A stretch of 37,097 bases of DNA from Flavobacterium psychrophilum (GTDB taxonomy: Bacteria > Bacteroidota > Bacteroidia > Flavobacteriales > Flavobacteriaceae), in the NCBI GenBank assembly GCA_945860385.1, contig CAMAQD010000027.1:1-37097 (forward strand), in the 5' to 3' direction. How positions within the stretch are numbered: position 1 is the stretch's first letter; every line of letters begins with the position of its first letter. The notes beneath the pieces are model-generated. The model made no database searches and was not told where the DNA came from. It saw nothing but the letters and a program-made list of their open reading frames with translations. The position numbers were made by a program, and so were the translations under genes. Positions 1 through 6,580 of the stretch are shown here, one piece after another.

Positions 1-157
1 AATTAAAATAATTTAATTGTTATCCGTAATTAAGAGTAAGCAAGATTAAATTCAAGTCACAGAATTTTGGATTAACTTTTTAACCATCAATTCATTCTGC
101 TTATCAAAGATACGGCTTTTGTCGGATTTTAACAATAACAAAAATTATAAAACAATA

Positions 158-289
158 ACATTTACGTATCCAGGAGCAAAGACACTTTGGTTGGCTTTTG
201 CCGCTTATGCGCTGATTATTGCCGTGGCGTTTTCAGTACTTTTCAAACACAAACACAATCCTGAGGAAGAGGCGAATGTGAGTCATTAA
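158..289 (+). pseudogene. C-terminal remnant of an MFS-type transporter
   Basis: A short open stretch reads as the end of a membrane protein: one hydrophobic helix (LWLAFAAYALIIAVAFSVLF) followed by a basic and acidic tail (KHKHNPEEEANVSH) and a TAA stop. The style resembles the last helix and tail of NupG-like nucleoside/H+ symporters of the major facilitator superfamily; this is recall of the family, not a search. Upstream of about position 157 the same frame does not look coding, and it meets a stop at 47-49, so the rest of the gene is missing or scrambled. A good terminator follows directly, as expected for a real gene end. It is most likely a dead fragment left by a deletion or insertion. 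Confidence 0.5.
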
Positions 290-309
290 GAAACATATAT
301 AAAAAATGA

Positions 310-349
310 AACCTCCTTTAAAACTGATTTAAAGGAGGTTTTTTTTTTT
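310..349. terminator. Rho-independent terminator between convergent genes
   Basis: A perfect 13-bp inverted repeat (aacctcctttaaa / tttaaaggaggtt) with a 5-base loop is followed by a run of T on the plus strand. It ends the transporter remnant and lies just beyond the stop of the convergent flavin oxidoreductase gene. Nearly the same stem recurs at 2276-2306. Confidence 0.85.
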
Positions 350-362
350 GATTGTCAGGGTT

Positions 363-1469
363 TTATACCATTACTAATTCGCCTAAAGCTTCTTTGCTGA
401 AACCTATCAGCTCATTCGTTTTTCCTGATTTGATTTTAGAAACCCAATTTGGGTCGGATAAAAGAGGTCGTCCTACTGCTACTAAGTCAAAATCGCCTCG
501 GTCTAAACGTCTTGTCAGTTCATCCAAAGAGGTTGGTTGCGAACTTTCGCCTGCAAATGCTCCGAAGAAATCACCAGAAAGCCCTACAGAACCTACTGTA
601 ATTGTTGGTTTTCCTGTTATTTTTTTAGCCCAGCCTGCAAAGTTAAGATCGTTTTCTTCAAATTCGGGTTCCCAAAAACGACGTTGCGAACAATGTAAAA
701 TATCGACCCCTGCATCAACCAATGGATTCAACCAGGCTTCCATTTCTTGAGGTGTTTTGGCCAATTTGAAGTTATAATCTGCAGGTTTGAACTGAGAAAG
801 ACGGATGATGACCGCAAAATCTTCTCCAACTTGTTTACTGATTTCTTTGATTACTTCTACGGCGAAACGAGTACGTTCTGCAAGTGTTTTTCCGCCATAA
901 CCATCGGTACGCAGGTTGGTGGCTTCCCAGAAAAATTGATCAATCAGATAATCGTGTGCGCCGTGAATTTCGATACAGTCAAACCCTAATCTTTTGGCAT
1001 CAGCGGCTGCTTGTCCAAAAGCTACAATAGTGTCTTCGATATCTTTGGTGGTCATTGTAGATCCATTGCTGAAACCTGGTCGGTTTAATCCAGATGGTCC
1101 TTCAAAAGGGACGGGGGGAACCCAACCTGAATTATGGTTGTCCATTATTCCCATATGCCATATTTGTGGTCCCATTTGGCCGCCAGCCGTATGTACTTTA
1201 TCAATTACTTTTTTCCATCCTTCTAAAGCCTGATTGCCATAAAAGTGAGGAACACTGGCATCATTGGAGGAGGAAGGTCTGTTGATTACGGTTCCTTCAG
1301 ATAATATCAAACCAACTTCGCCCTCAGCCCGTTTTTGATAATAAGCGGCTACTTCATCAGTAGGAACTCCATTTGGAGAAAAAGAGCGCGTCATTGGCGC
1401 CATTACAATCCTGTTTTTTAGATTTAGTGTCTTCAGGTTGAAGGGCGTAAATAAATTATTTGTGTTCAT
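363..1469 (-). CDS. NADH:flavin oxidoreductase, old yellow enzyme family (ene-reductase)
   Basis: A 368-residue protein of the old yellow enzyme family, an FMN-binding TIM barrel that reduces activated C=C bonds of enals, enones, maleimides or nitro compounds with NAD(P)H. The N-terminus (LFTPFNLKTLNLKNRIVMAP) and the GFDCIEIHGAHDYLIDQFF segment are typical. His169 and His172 would bind the substrate carbonyl, and Tyr174 sits at the proton-donor position. The FMN phosphate loop near the C-terminus (VAVGRPLLSDPNW) is present, and the length is normal. It lies 6 bp behind an ArsR-type regulator gene and is probably co-transcribed with it, suggesting induction by electrophiles or redox-active chemicals. 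The substrate cannot be read from sequence. The cytoplasm is the expected location. Confidence 0.93.
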   Translation of the reverse strand: MNTNNLFTPFNLKTLNLKNRIVMAPMTRSFSPNGVPTDEVAAYYQKRAEGEVGLILSEGTVINRPSSSNDASVPHFYGNQALEGWKKVIDKVHTAGGQMGPQIWHMGIMDNHNSGWVPPVPFEGPSGLNRPGFSNGSTMTTKDIEDTIVAFGQAAADAKRLGFDCIEIHGAHDYLIDQFFWEATNLRTDGYGGKTLAERTRFAVEVIKEISKQVGEDFAVIIRLSQFKPADYNFKLAKTPQEMEAWLNPLVDAGVDILHCSQRRFWEPEFEENDLNFAGWAKKITGKPTITVGSVGLSGDFFGAFAGESSQPTSLDELTRRLDRGDFDLVAVGRPLLSDPNWVSKIKSGKTNELIGFSKEALGELVMV

Positions 1470-1475
1470 TGTATT

Positions 1476-1775
1476 TTATAAATTAGATTCTATTATTTTA
1501 CTTAGTGTAGTAAAGGCTTCTTCGTTGCGTTTGTAGTAGGTCCATTGTCCGACACGTTTAGATTCGATGAAGCCCGCGCGTTGCAGTATAGACAAATATT
1601 CAGAAACGGTGGACTGGGTGAGTCCTGCTTTGGCTTGAATTTGTCCCACGCAAACGCCATGCTCAAAGCCTGCTGCCCGATGTTCCGGGAAATTGATTTC
1701 GGGTTCTTTTAACCATTCCAGCATTTGTAGTCTGGACTTGTTTGATAAGGCTTTAAAAACTTCTATATGATCCAT
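1476..1775 (-). CDS. ArsR-family winged-helix transcriptional regulator
   Basis: A 99-residue winged-helix repressor. The N-terminal VFKALSNKSRLQMLEWL helix and the recognition helix (AGLTQSTVSEYLSIL, about residues 50-64) are classical for the ArsR/SmtB fold, followed by a wing (ESKRVGQWTYYKRN). The metal-binding CxC of true ArsR is absent. A single cysteine, Cys42, sits just before the helix-turn-helix and could sense electrophiles or redox state; that is inference. The gene is first in an operon with the ene-reductase. A promoter with an overlapping inverted repeat lies directly upstream, so autorepression is likely. The closest functional parallel would be thiol-based regulators that control old yellow enzymes. 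Confidence 0.9.
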   Translation of the reverse strand: MDHIEVFKALSNKSRLQMLEWLKEPEINFPEHRAAGFEHGVCVGQIQAKAGLTQSTVSEYLSILQRAGFIESKRVGQWTYYKRNEEAFTTLSKIIESNL

Positions 1776-1779
1776 AGTA

Positions 1780-1809
1780 CAAATATATCGACTTTTTCCG
1801 ATATATCAA
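1780..1809 (-). promoter_or_regulatory. Bacteroidetes-type promoter of the arsR operon
   Basis: On the minus strand TTG (1809-1807) is followed by exactly 19 bases and then TATATTTG (1787-1780), an exact match to the flavobacterial -33/-7 pattern TTG-N19-TAnnTTTG. The -7 element ends only four bases before the ATG at 1775, so the transcript would be leaderless or nearly so. Confidence 0.75.
1783..1806. promoter_or_regulatory. Putative ArsR operator
   Basis: A perfect inverted repeat, atatatcg - 8 bases - cgatatat, lies between and over the -33 and -7 elements of the arsR promoter. Its size and position fit a dimeric winged-helix repressor blocking RNA polymerase. The link to this regulator is inferred from position only. 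Confidence 0.6.
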
Positions 1810-1861
1810 TATTAGATAAGATATTTAGGTTTTTTTTAAGAGAGCAGGGGGTACCACAACA

Positions 1862-2004
1862 ATACACTATCCATACACTATCCATACACTATCCATACAC
1901 TATCCATACACTATCCATACACTATCCATACACTATCCATACACTATCCATACACTATCCATACTTCAGCCATACTTCAGTCATACTTCAGCCATACTTC
2001 AGCT
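1862..2004. repeat. 11-bp tandem repeat array 1
   Basis: Thirteen consecutive 11-bp units. The first nine are identical (atacactatcc). The last four are a second version sharing the first four bases (atacttcag followed by cc, tc, cc, ct). The array is preceded by gggggtaccaca. An 11-bp unit is not a multiple of three, so the open frame through it is a by-product of the repeat. The region from 1776 to 2354 contains this array, the second array and no recognisable gene. Confidence 0.95.
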
Positions 2005-2148
2005 ATACTTGATTATTGATTAAATGGTTAACTGGTTATTTGGTTAATCCGGGACTATATTGCAGTCAGCAAAGGATTGGAGATGTTGACATAGCGCCTC
2101 TTTTTTTTTATTTCATTTTATTTGACAACATTTGGGGGTACCACAGCC

Positions 2149-2236
2149 ATACACTATCCATACACTATCCATACACTATCCATACATTATCCATACACCA
2201 TCCATACACTATCCATACTTCAGCAGTACTTCTGTC
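2149..2236. repeat. 11-bp tandem repeat array 2
   Basis: Eight 11-bp units of the same family as the array at 1862-2004: four exact atacactatcc units, two one-base variants (atacattatcc, atacaccatcc) and two ending units of the atacttcag type. It is again preceded by gggggtaccaca, and again changes from the first to the second version at the same end. The two arrays are about 145 bp apart. Confidence 0.95.
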
Positions 2237-2272
2237 CCGTCCCTAAATAGCTATACAGGTTGTTTTTATGAG

Positions 2273-2312
2273 AAAAACCTCCTTTAAGTACGATTTAAAG
2301 GAGGTTTTTTTA
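2273..2312. terminator. Bidirectional terminator downstream of the copper-storage-like gene
   Basis: The stem aacctccttta / taaaggaggtt has an A run on its left and a T run on its right, so it can act on both strands. On the minus strand it ends the gene at 2355-2750. The stem is almost the same as the one at 310-340. Confidence 0.8.
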
Positions 2313-2354
2313 GGTTTGATGGGAATGTGTGTCAGTTGTGTTTATAGGCGGGGA

Positions 2355-2750
2355 TTAGTCCACTTTGTTTGGGAAATAATCTAAGCTGTCCGTTTGTAAG
2401 TTGTCAGCTTTGCTCATCTTGTTGCATTCCTTTGCACATTTGCGACAGGCTTCCGCACATTTTATACAATGTTCCATGTGTGTGTGCTTTTCGCATTCGT
2501 CGGCGCAGGCAGTACAAATCTCTGCACATAAGGAGCAAAATTTATTCACAAAATCGATGGTGTGTTCGTCTGACCTTGCCATAAAAGCTGCAGCCATTCG
2601 GCACATATCCGCACAATAGCGATCTAGTTCAATACACTTGGCTTGCATTGCAGCATCGGGTTCGTTGGAACAAGCTGTTGCACAATGTTCACATTCGGCT
2701 GCACAGTCGTTGCAGGCATCTATACATTCTTTGAATTTTTCGTGACTCAT
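2355..2750 (-). CDS. Cysteine-rich four-helix-bundle copper-storage-like protein (DUF326/Csp family)
   Basis: A 131-residue protein with 19 cysteines, mostly spaced CxxC, CxxxC and CxxCxxxC along predicted helices (positions 9, 13, 16, 20, 23, 27, 39, 46, 50, 72, 75, 79, 82, 86, 95, 98, 102, 105, 109), plus several histidines. This is the pattern of the Csp family, four-helix bundles whose core cysteines hold many Cu(I) ions. There is no signal peptide, so it should be cytosolic like Csp3 rather than exported like Csp1. The last 20 or so residues are cysteine-free and polar. It probably stores or buffers copper. Metal identity is known for family members but not shown here. Confidence 0.85.
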   Translation of the reverse strand: MSHEKFKECIDACNDCAAECEHCATACSNEPDAAMQAKCIELDRYCADMCRMAAAFMARSDEHTIDFVNKFCSLCAEICTACADECEKHTHMEHCIKCAEACRKCAKECNKMSKADNLQTDSLDYFPNKVD

Positions 2751-2978
2751 CTTTAGTAGATTTGAGATTGCAAATTATTTTTTGCAACTGCTCAAAGGTG
2801 AGTTGATTACTGAGAATTAATGTTATGCAATTTTAGATTTTAGTTGTATGATTTACATATTTAAATCACGAATCCTCAGCTTCTTCAATAGACAACAAGC
2901 ACAAGGCAAAGCTAATTTGCTATAGTTGAAAAGGATATTGCAGCAGAAAACAAATTGGGTGACTTTGTATTCAGGGAA

Positions 2979-3167
2979 CTATTTTTCAGACTGCTTACTC
3001 CCTTTTACCAAAAAGTAAATAGAGAGTACAAATACAACAAGATAAAGAACATCTAAAATAGGGTCTTTCAACGTGAACGTGGCAAAGTCAATGTGTTTGA
3101 ATAATGTCAAACCTAAAGTAAAAGCGATAATGGCAAAAAACCAGTTTATTCCTTTTTTATTTTCCAT
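2979..3167 (-). CDS. Small two-helix membrane protein, unknown function
   Basis: A 62-residue protein with two predicted membrane helices (INWFFAIIAFTLGLTLF and ILDVLYLVVFVLSIYFLV) joined by a short polar loop, and charged ends (MENKKG at the N-terminus, KGSKQSEK at the C-terminus). I do not recognise a family. It is the last of a series of small same-strand genes (2979-6464), 59 bp after the DUF4386 gene in transcription order. The coding call rests on the clean hydrophobic pattern and its place in the gene row. Confidence 0.65.
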   Translation of the reverse strand: MENKKGINWFFAIIAFTLGLTLFKHIDFATFTLKDPILDVLYLVVFVLSIYFLVKGSKQSEK

Positions 3168-3226
3168 ATTTATTATTATTTGATGATGTAGTGAAGGAAC
3201 GGATTTTTATGTGATTGCGGGCAAAG

Positions 3227-3928
3227 TTATAAATTCACGCTGTCAGGTTTAGAAGTGTCAACACCTTTGATGAGCAACCATAAGCAAAAGGATAGCTCTC
3301 CAATAAAAATGGGGATAGCAAGATATATAAACAATGGATTTTCGAACCCTTTTGATAGAAACATGGTAAAGCTATTCACCAAGTAACACAAACCCGCAAT
3401 GGCATAAAGTATGCCGAATAGTTTAGGTAGAAATTTTGATTTATACATTACATACCCTACAATTAGACAATAAAACCCGAAGAATACCAAACCTATTGCA
3501 TAGCCTTGTGTTTGAATATTTAGTGATAGTAGCGAAAGGGTTGCCAATTGATCAGGTTGGAATGTCTTTAAGTAAGTGTCATTGCTTAATATCAGTAATG
3601 GTGAAATTTGATTCAGCAGGTTTACAGCAATTATAGCCGTTTGGATAATGACAAATGCTAAAGCGAGTTGCAATAATAACTTATTCGTTCGTTTGAATAA
3701 AAAATAAACAATCAGTATGGTTGGTAAACCAACGACAAAGTTGATAATGTCGGCAGTAAAACCGCAACGAAAAAGCATTTCGTTGGCCTGAATATTATGA
3801 GCGGTAGCCAAAGCATCGTTTGGCACTCTTAAAGCCTGCCGGACGAACACTTCGGAAAATAAGCCGGTACCTATCACAATTAAATAGCAAAAGCCTGCAA
3901 TTCGTGCTAAATTTTTATCTGAAATCAT
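3227..3928 (-). CDS. DUF4386 family membrane protein
   Basis: A 233-residue integral membrane protein with about six hydrophobic segments. The N-terminus (ARIAGFCYLIVIGTGLFSEV) and the C-terminal GILYAIAGLCYLVNSF segment are characteristic of DUF4386, a family of unknown function common in Bacteroidetes. No catalytic motif is visible. It sits in a run of small minus-strand genes with 60-120 bp gaps, so it is probably an independent module rather than part of a tightly coupled operon. Confidence 0.85.
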   Translation of the reverse strand: MISDKNLARIAGFCYLIVIGTGLFSEVFVRQALRVPNDALATAHNIQANEMLFRCGFTADIINFVVGLPTILIVYFLFKRTNKLLLQLALAFVIIQTAIIAVNLLNQISPLLILSNDTYLKTFQPDQLATLSLLSLNIQTQGYAIGLVFFGFYCLIVGYVMYKSKFLPKLFGILYAIAGLCYLVNSFTMFLSKGFENPLFIYLAIPIFIGELSFCLWLLIKGVDTSKPDSVNL

Positions 3929-4032
3929 TTTGTTCGCGGTTTAAGTTAGTTATTTCCTTTAACTATATCTGTCAGTACAATTTGCTTTTAGTTACATTGC
4001 TTTTGTAGTTTATTTTCTTTGTTGGCTTGTTG

Positions 4033-4506
4033 TTAATGGAGACTTACCACTTTTGTTATTGTCCAGTTTTCATTTTCTTTTTTCCAAACGATAATAAACT
4101 TACTTGGTTTTGATTCTGCGTCAGGTTCTTGATTATTATAAAATCTATGAAATCCGATTTCTACAGCACCGTAGTTATGTATAGGATAAACTTCAATACT
4201 GCCAGGAATTATATATCGAGTTACTTTACCACAAATATTATTTTTAGTTCCTAAAATAATTTCAGACTTTGAATTTATTAATCCGGCTTTGTCGTGAAAA
4301 AATTCAATGGTATCGGAATAAATCGATTCTTGTTTTTTTAAATCGCAGCTGTTGTAAGCATCAAAAAATACTTTATCCATTGATTCAATTTGGTCATAAA
4401 GAATTTTATCAGCAGGAACATATTCTCTTATTTTGTCCTGTGCTTTCGATGTGAAAGCAATTAATACGATAAAAATTATTGAGTAATATTTATTTTTCAA
4501 TTTCAT
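4033..4506 (-). CDS. Exported NTF2-like/SnoaL-type protein (DUF4440-like)
   Basis: A 157-residue protein starting with a signal peptide (MKLKNKYYSIIFIVLIAFTSKAQ, cleavage near residue 22). The remainder has the cone-shaped NTF2/DUF4440 pattern: an N-terminal helix with MDKVFFDAYNSCDLKKQESIY, then DTIEFFHDKAGL, and C-terminal strands (KFIIVWKKENENWTITKVVS). Such proteins are small ligand-binding or enzymatic folds, and here the role is unknown. The gene stands alone between 65-105 bp gaps. Confidence 0.82.
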   Translation of the reverse strand: MKLKNKYYSIIFIVLIAFTSKAQDKIREYVPADKILYDQIESMDKVFFDAYNSCDLKKQESIYSDTIEFFHDKAGLINSKSEIILGTKNNICGKVTRYIIPGSIEVYPIHNYGAVEIGFHRFYNNQEPDAESKPSKFIIVWKKENENWTITKVVSLH

Positions 4507-4571
4507 AGTACTAATTTTTTTTGTTCCGTTTATTTAAGCTGACTTTTGGCGTTTTGGGAATAGAGCGGGTT

Positions 4572-5012
4572 TCACTTCAATTCTGTTTCAAGCTTTTTTT
4601 TCGAAACTTCAACAAGGCTACTTTTTAATGGAAAACTGTAGATTATTAAAATTTTATCTTTGACATAAATTTGTTCAGGATGCTCTCTAGTAGCTTTATT
4701 TCCGCCCCAAAGTAAGGCTTTTAAAAAGCTTTCCATTTCGAACTTCTCCTCAAACTCAAAATACATAATACTTCCGCTATCTTTTTTATTTTCAAAATTT
4801 TGAATATCCTTTGATTTGAGTTTTCCAATGAAGGATTCATATGTGTCTGGACTCTCATAAAACGTACAAGCTTGGATTGAAATACATTGTGACTCATTAG
4901 TTAATTTGTATTCTGCTGGAATTTCATTTTCAGCCAACTTGATTTTCTCCAATGTTTGGGCTGATGTATTAAAACTGTACAGGATTGCAAAAAGGAATAA
5001 GATGTTTTTCAT
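4572..5012 (-). CDS. Secreted hypothetical protein
   Basis: A 146-residue protein with an N-terminal signal peptide (MKNILFLFAILYSFNTSAQ) and a mature part of about 127 residues rich in Lys and Glu. No family is recognised. It is predicted to be periplasmic or secreted and has no lipobox or T9SS tail. It is followed in the row by the NTF2-like gene, separated by 65 bp. Confidence 0.75.
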   Translation of the reverse strand: MKNILFLFAILYSFNTSAQTLEKIKLAENEIPAEYKLTNESQCISIQACTFYESPDTYESFIGKLKSKDIQNFENKKDSGSIMYFEFEEKFEMESFLKALLWGGNKATREHPEQIYVKDKILIIYSFPLKSSLVEVSKKKLETELK

Positions 5013-5074
5013 ATTTTAAATATTGTTTAATAATTCTTTTTTATAAACTTGGAGTTAACATTCTTGTAATACTG

Positions 5075-5131
5075 TGGGTTGTTGTTGCATTTTGTTTTGG
5101 GTACGAAGTCGGGAGACTTCGTACAGCGGGG
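5075..5131. repeat. 57-bp intergenic repeat, copy 1
   Basis: This sequence matches 6493-6549 at all but a few positions. It contains a perfect hairpin (gtacgaagtc, loop ggga, gacttcgtac) followed by agcgggg. In gene orientation it lies just after the stop of the RDD gene and before the next gene. Confidence 0.85.
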
Positions 5132-5134
5132 TAA

Positions 5135-5713
5135 TTAGTTTTCCTCTTTGATTACTGTCGTGTCTGAAAGTCTATCGTGAAAACCATTTGGCGTAAAAAG
5201 AAACGAAATTCGGTCAAATGGAATTAGTCGGCAAAATGTTCTTCGTAAAATAGCTCCGCCTTCCGGTTTAGTTCCATTTTTATTCACCACTTTAGTTTTT
5301 GTTATCCACTTTCCAATTGTTTTTTGATACTTTGTTTCCATCAGCGCATAGTAGCCAATATAACTTGCAAAAAAGATAAAATATCCGACTACCATTTGCA
5401 TGGGGTCTTTTGCGTCCAAAGCATTCGTCAAAATGGCCACAATTATAAACCAAACTATTGTGTCAATTATAAAATTAAAAAACCTTGTTACCGAATTTAC
5501 TTTCTTAGCCTCAAATTCTTTTTCTTCTGCACTTTTTGCGGTTATGGTCACTTTAACTTGCTCAAATTTTGTTGTATCTATATTACGTTTCTTAATTTCT
5601 TCTTCAGCAGCTTCAATAGCCAAAGGTTGGTATTTGTTCTTGTCTATCGTTACAATTTTGATCAGTTCATCGTCAGCGTGTTTTGACATTACCTCATTAA
5701 AATCTATATTCAT
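5135..5713 (-). CDS. RDD family membrane protein
   Basis: A 192-residue protein. The first 65 or so residues are a soluble, charged region (EVMSKHADDELIKIVTIDK). An RDD domain follows with two to three membrane helices: VTRFFNFIIDTIVWFIIVAIL carries the conserved Arg and Asp, and the C-terminal HDRLSDTTVI supplies the final Asp of the RDD signature. GKWITKTKVVNKNG is a typical internal RDD segment. RDD proteins are of mixed function, some acting in ion or small-molecule transport. The gene is one of the single-gene modules in this stretch. Confidence 0.88.
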   Translation of the reverse strand: MNIDFNEVMSKHADDELIKIVTIDKNKYQPLAIEAAEEEIKKRNIDTTKFEQVKVTITAKSAEEKEFEAKKVNSVTRFFNFIIDTIVWFIIVAILTNALDAKDPMQMVVGYFIFFASYIGYYALMETKYQKTIGKWITKTKVVNKNGTKPEGGAILRRTFCRLIPFDRISFLFTPNGFHDRLSDTTVIKEEN

Positions 5714-5801
5714 TTTTTTATTTCTTGGTGGGTTAACTTTTGGTGTTTTGGTCGGCTAACATAGCCCATAACTTTCTTTTACTACAACTGGGAGTTGCAT
5801 T

Positions 5802-6464
5802 TCATTCCTCTATTTTTACTTTATGCATTACTAGTTCCAGTTTGCTATATTCAGCAATGATATTTATCGTAATTATTGCTAATACTATTCCAATAGCATT
5901 GGAGATGAGTTGAGCAATTGTACTCCTGGTCAATTCATCAATTGTTTCGGCTTTCATAGCATATTTAAAGGCAAATCGTCCAACAAACCCATTAATAATC
6001 CAAAATGTCCACCATAAACCCAAGGATGCTGTTGATAAATGCTCTGTTGTATGGGCTTCATTTCTTTTTAAAAACAAATGGGTTTCCTGAAACAATTCTT
6101 TCATGATTTGATACGGTCTAAATAGGTTTACAATGGGCACAAACCAACAGCCTGCAGCCCAACCTTCGGTATGCGATAAGCGATTCACTCTCAAATGAAG
6201 ATTGAAATAAGCGCGCCTAAACCATTGAATAAAAGTAATTGCAGATAGGGCAAAAACAATAAGTTGAATGATACCAATGGCTTGTTCGCGATTGTCATTT
6301 GAAGTTACAGCTTCTGTCGAAATTTCGCCTCCATTTGCGGCGGTTTGCAGTAAATCATATTGAAAATAACTGGAAATTAAGGAAATGCAATTCATTGCCA
6401 AAGCTATCCATATTAGGAGAATTGCATTTTGAGACCGCTGTTCGTTTGGTTTTAAATCTTGCAT
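5802..6464 (-). CDS. DUF4328 domain membrane protein
   Basis: A 220-residue membrane protein with four to five hydrophobic segments. The segment WAAGCWFVPIVNLFRPYQIM is the DUF4328 hallmark (WxxGxWxxPxxNLxxPxxxM). Function is unknown. It is separated from the RDD gene by 88 bp, and that gap contains a TTTTGG-rich segment similar to the gap at 4507-4571. Confidence 0.87.
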   Translation of the reverse strand: MQDLKPNEQRSQNAILLIWIALAMNCISLISSYFQYDLLQTAANGGEISTEAVTSNDNREQAIGIIQLIVFALSAITFIQWFRRAYFNLHLRVNRLSHTEGWAAGCWFVPIVNLFRPYQIMKELFQETHLFLKRNEAHTTEHLSTASLGLWWTFWIINGFVGRFAFKYAMKAETIDELTRSTIAQLISNAIGIVLAIITINIIAEYSKLELVMHKVKIEE

Positions 6465-6492
6465 TTTTATTTCTTAATTTCTAGTATTTATT

Positions 6493-6549
6493 TGGGTTGT
6501 TGTGACATTTTGTTATGGGTACGAAGTCGGGAGACTTCTTACAACGGGG
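6493..6549. repeat. 57-bp intergenic repeat, copy 2
   Basis: Second copy of the sequence at 5075-5131, differing at a few bases. The hairpin arm is slightly broken here (gacttcttac instead of gacttcgtac). It is followed by a second degenerate gacttcgtgtagcagg segment up to about 6575. It lies between the DUF4328 gene and the end of the TIR/hypermodification operon. Confidence 0.85.
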
Positions 6550-6580
6550 ACTTCGTGTAGCAGGTGTCTTCGCTATCTGA

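Noticed and set aside
1862..2236. CRISPR array
   Set aside because: Units are 11 bp and directly adjacent with no unique spacers; no cas genes are present.
1767..2246. Two open frames through the tandem repeats (peptides of repeating YTIHTLSIHYP)
   Set aside because: They exist only because the 11-bp unit lacks stops; no start context, no domain, and low complexity.
2979..6580. Chromosomal integron with attC sites
   Set aside because: The spacers do not show clear GTTRRRY/RYYYAAC core pairs, and no integron integrase is in the window; kept only as a cassette-like row.
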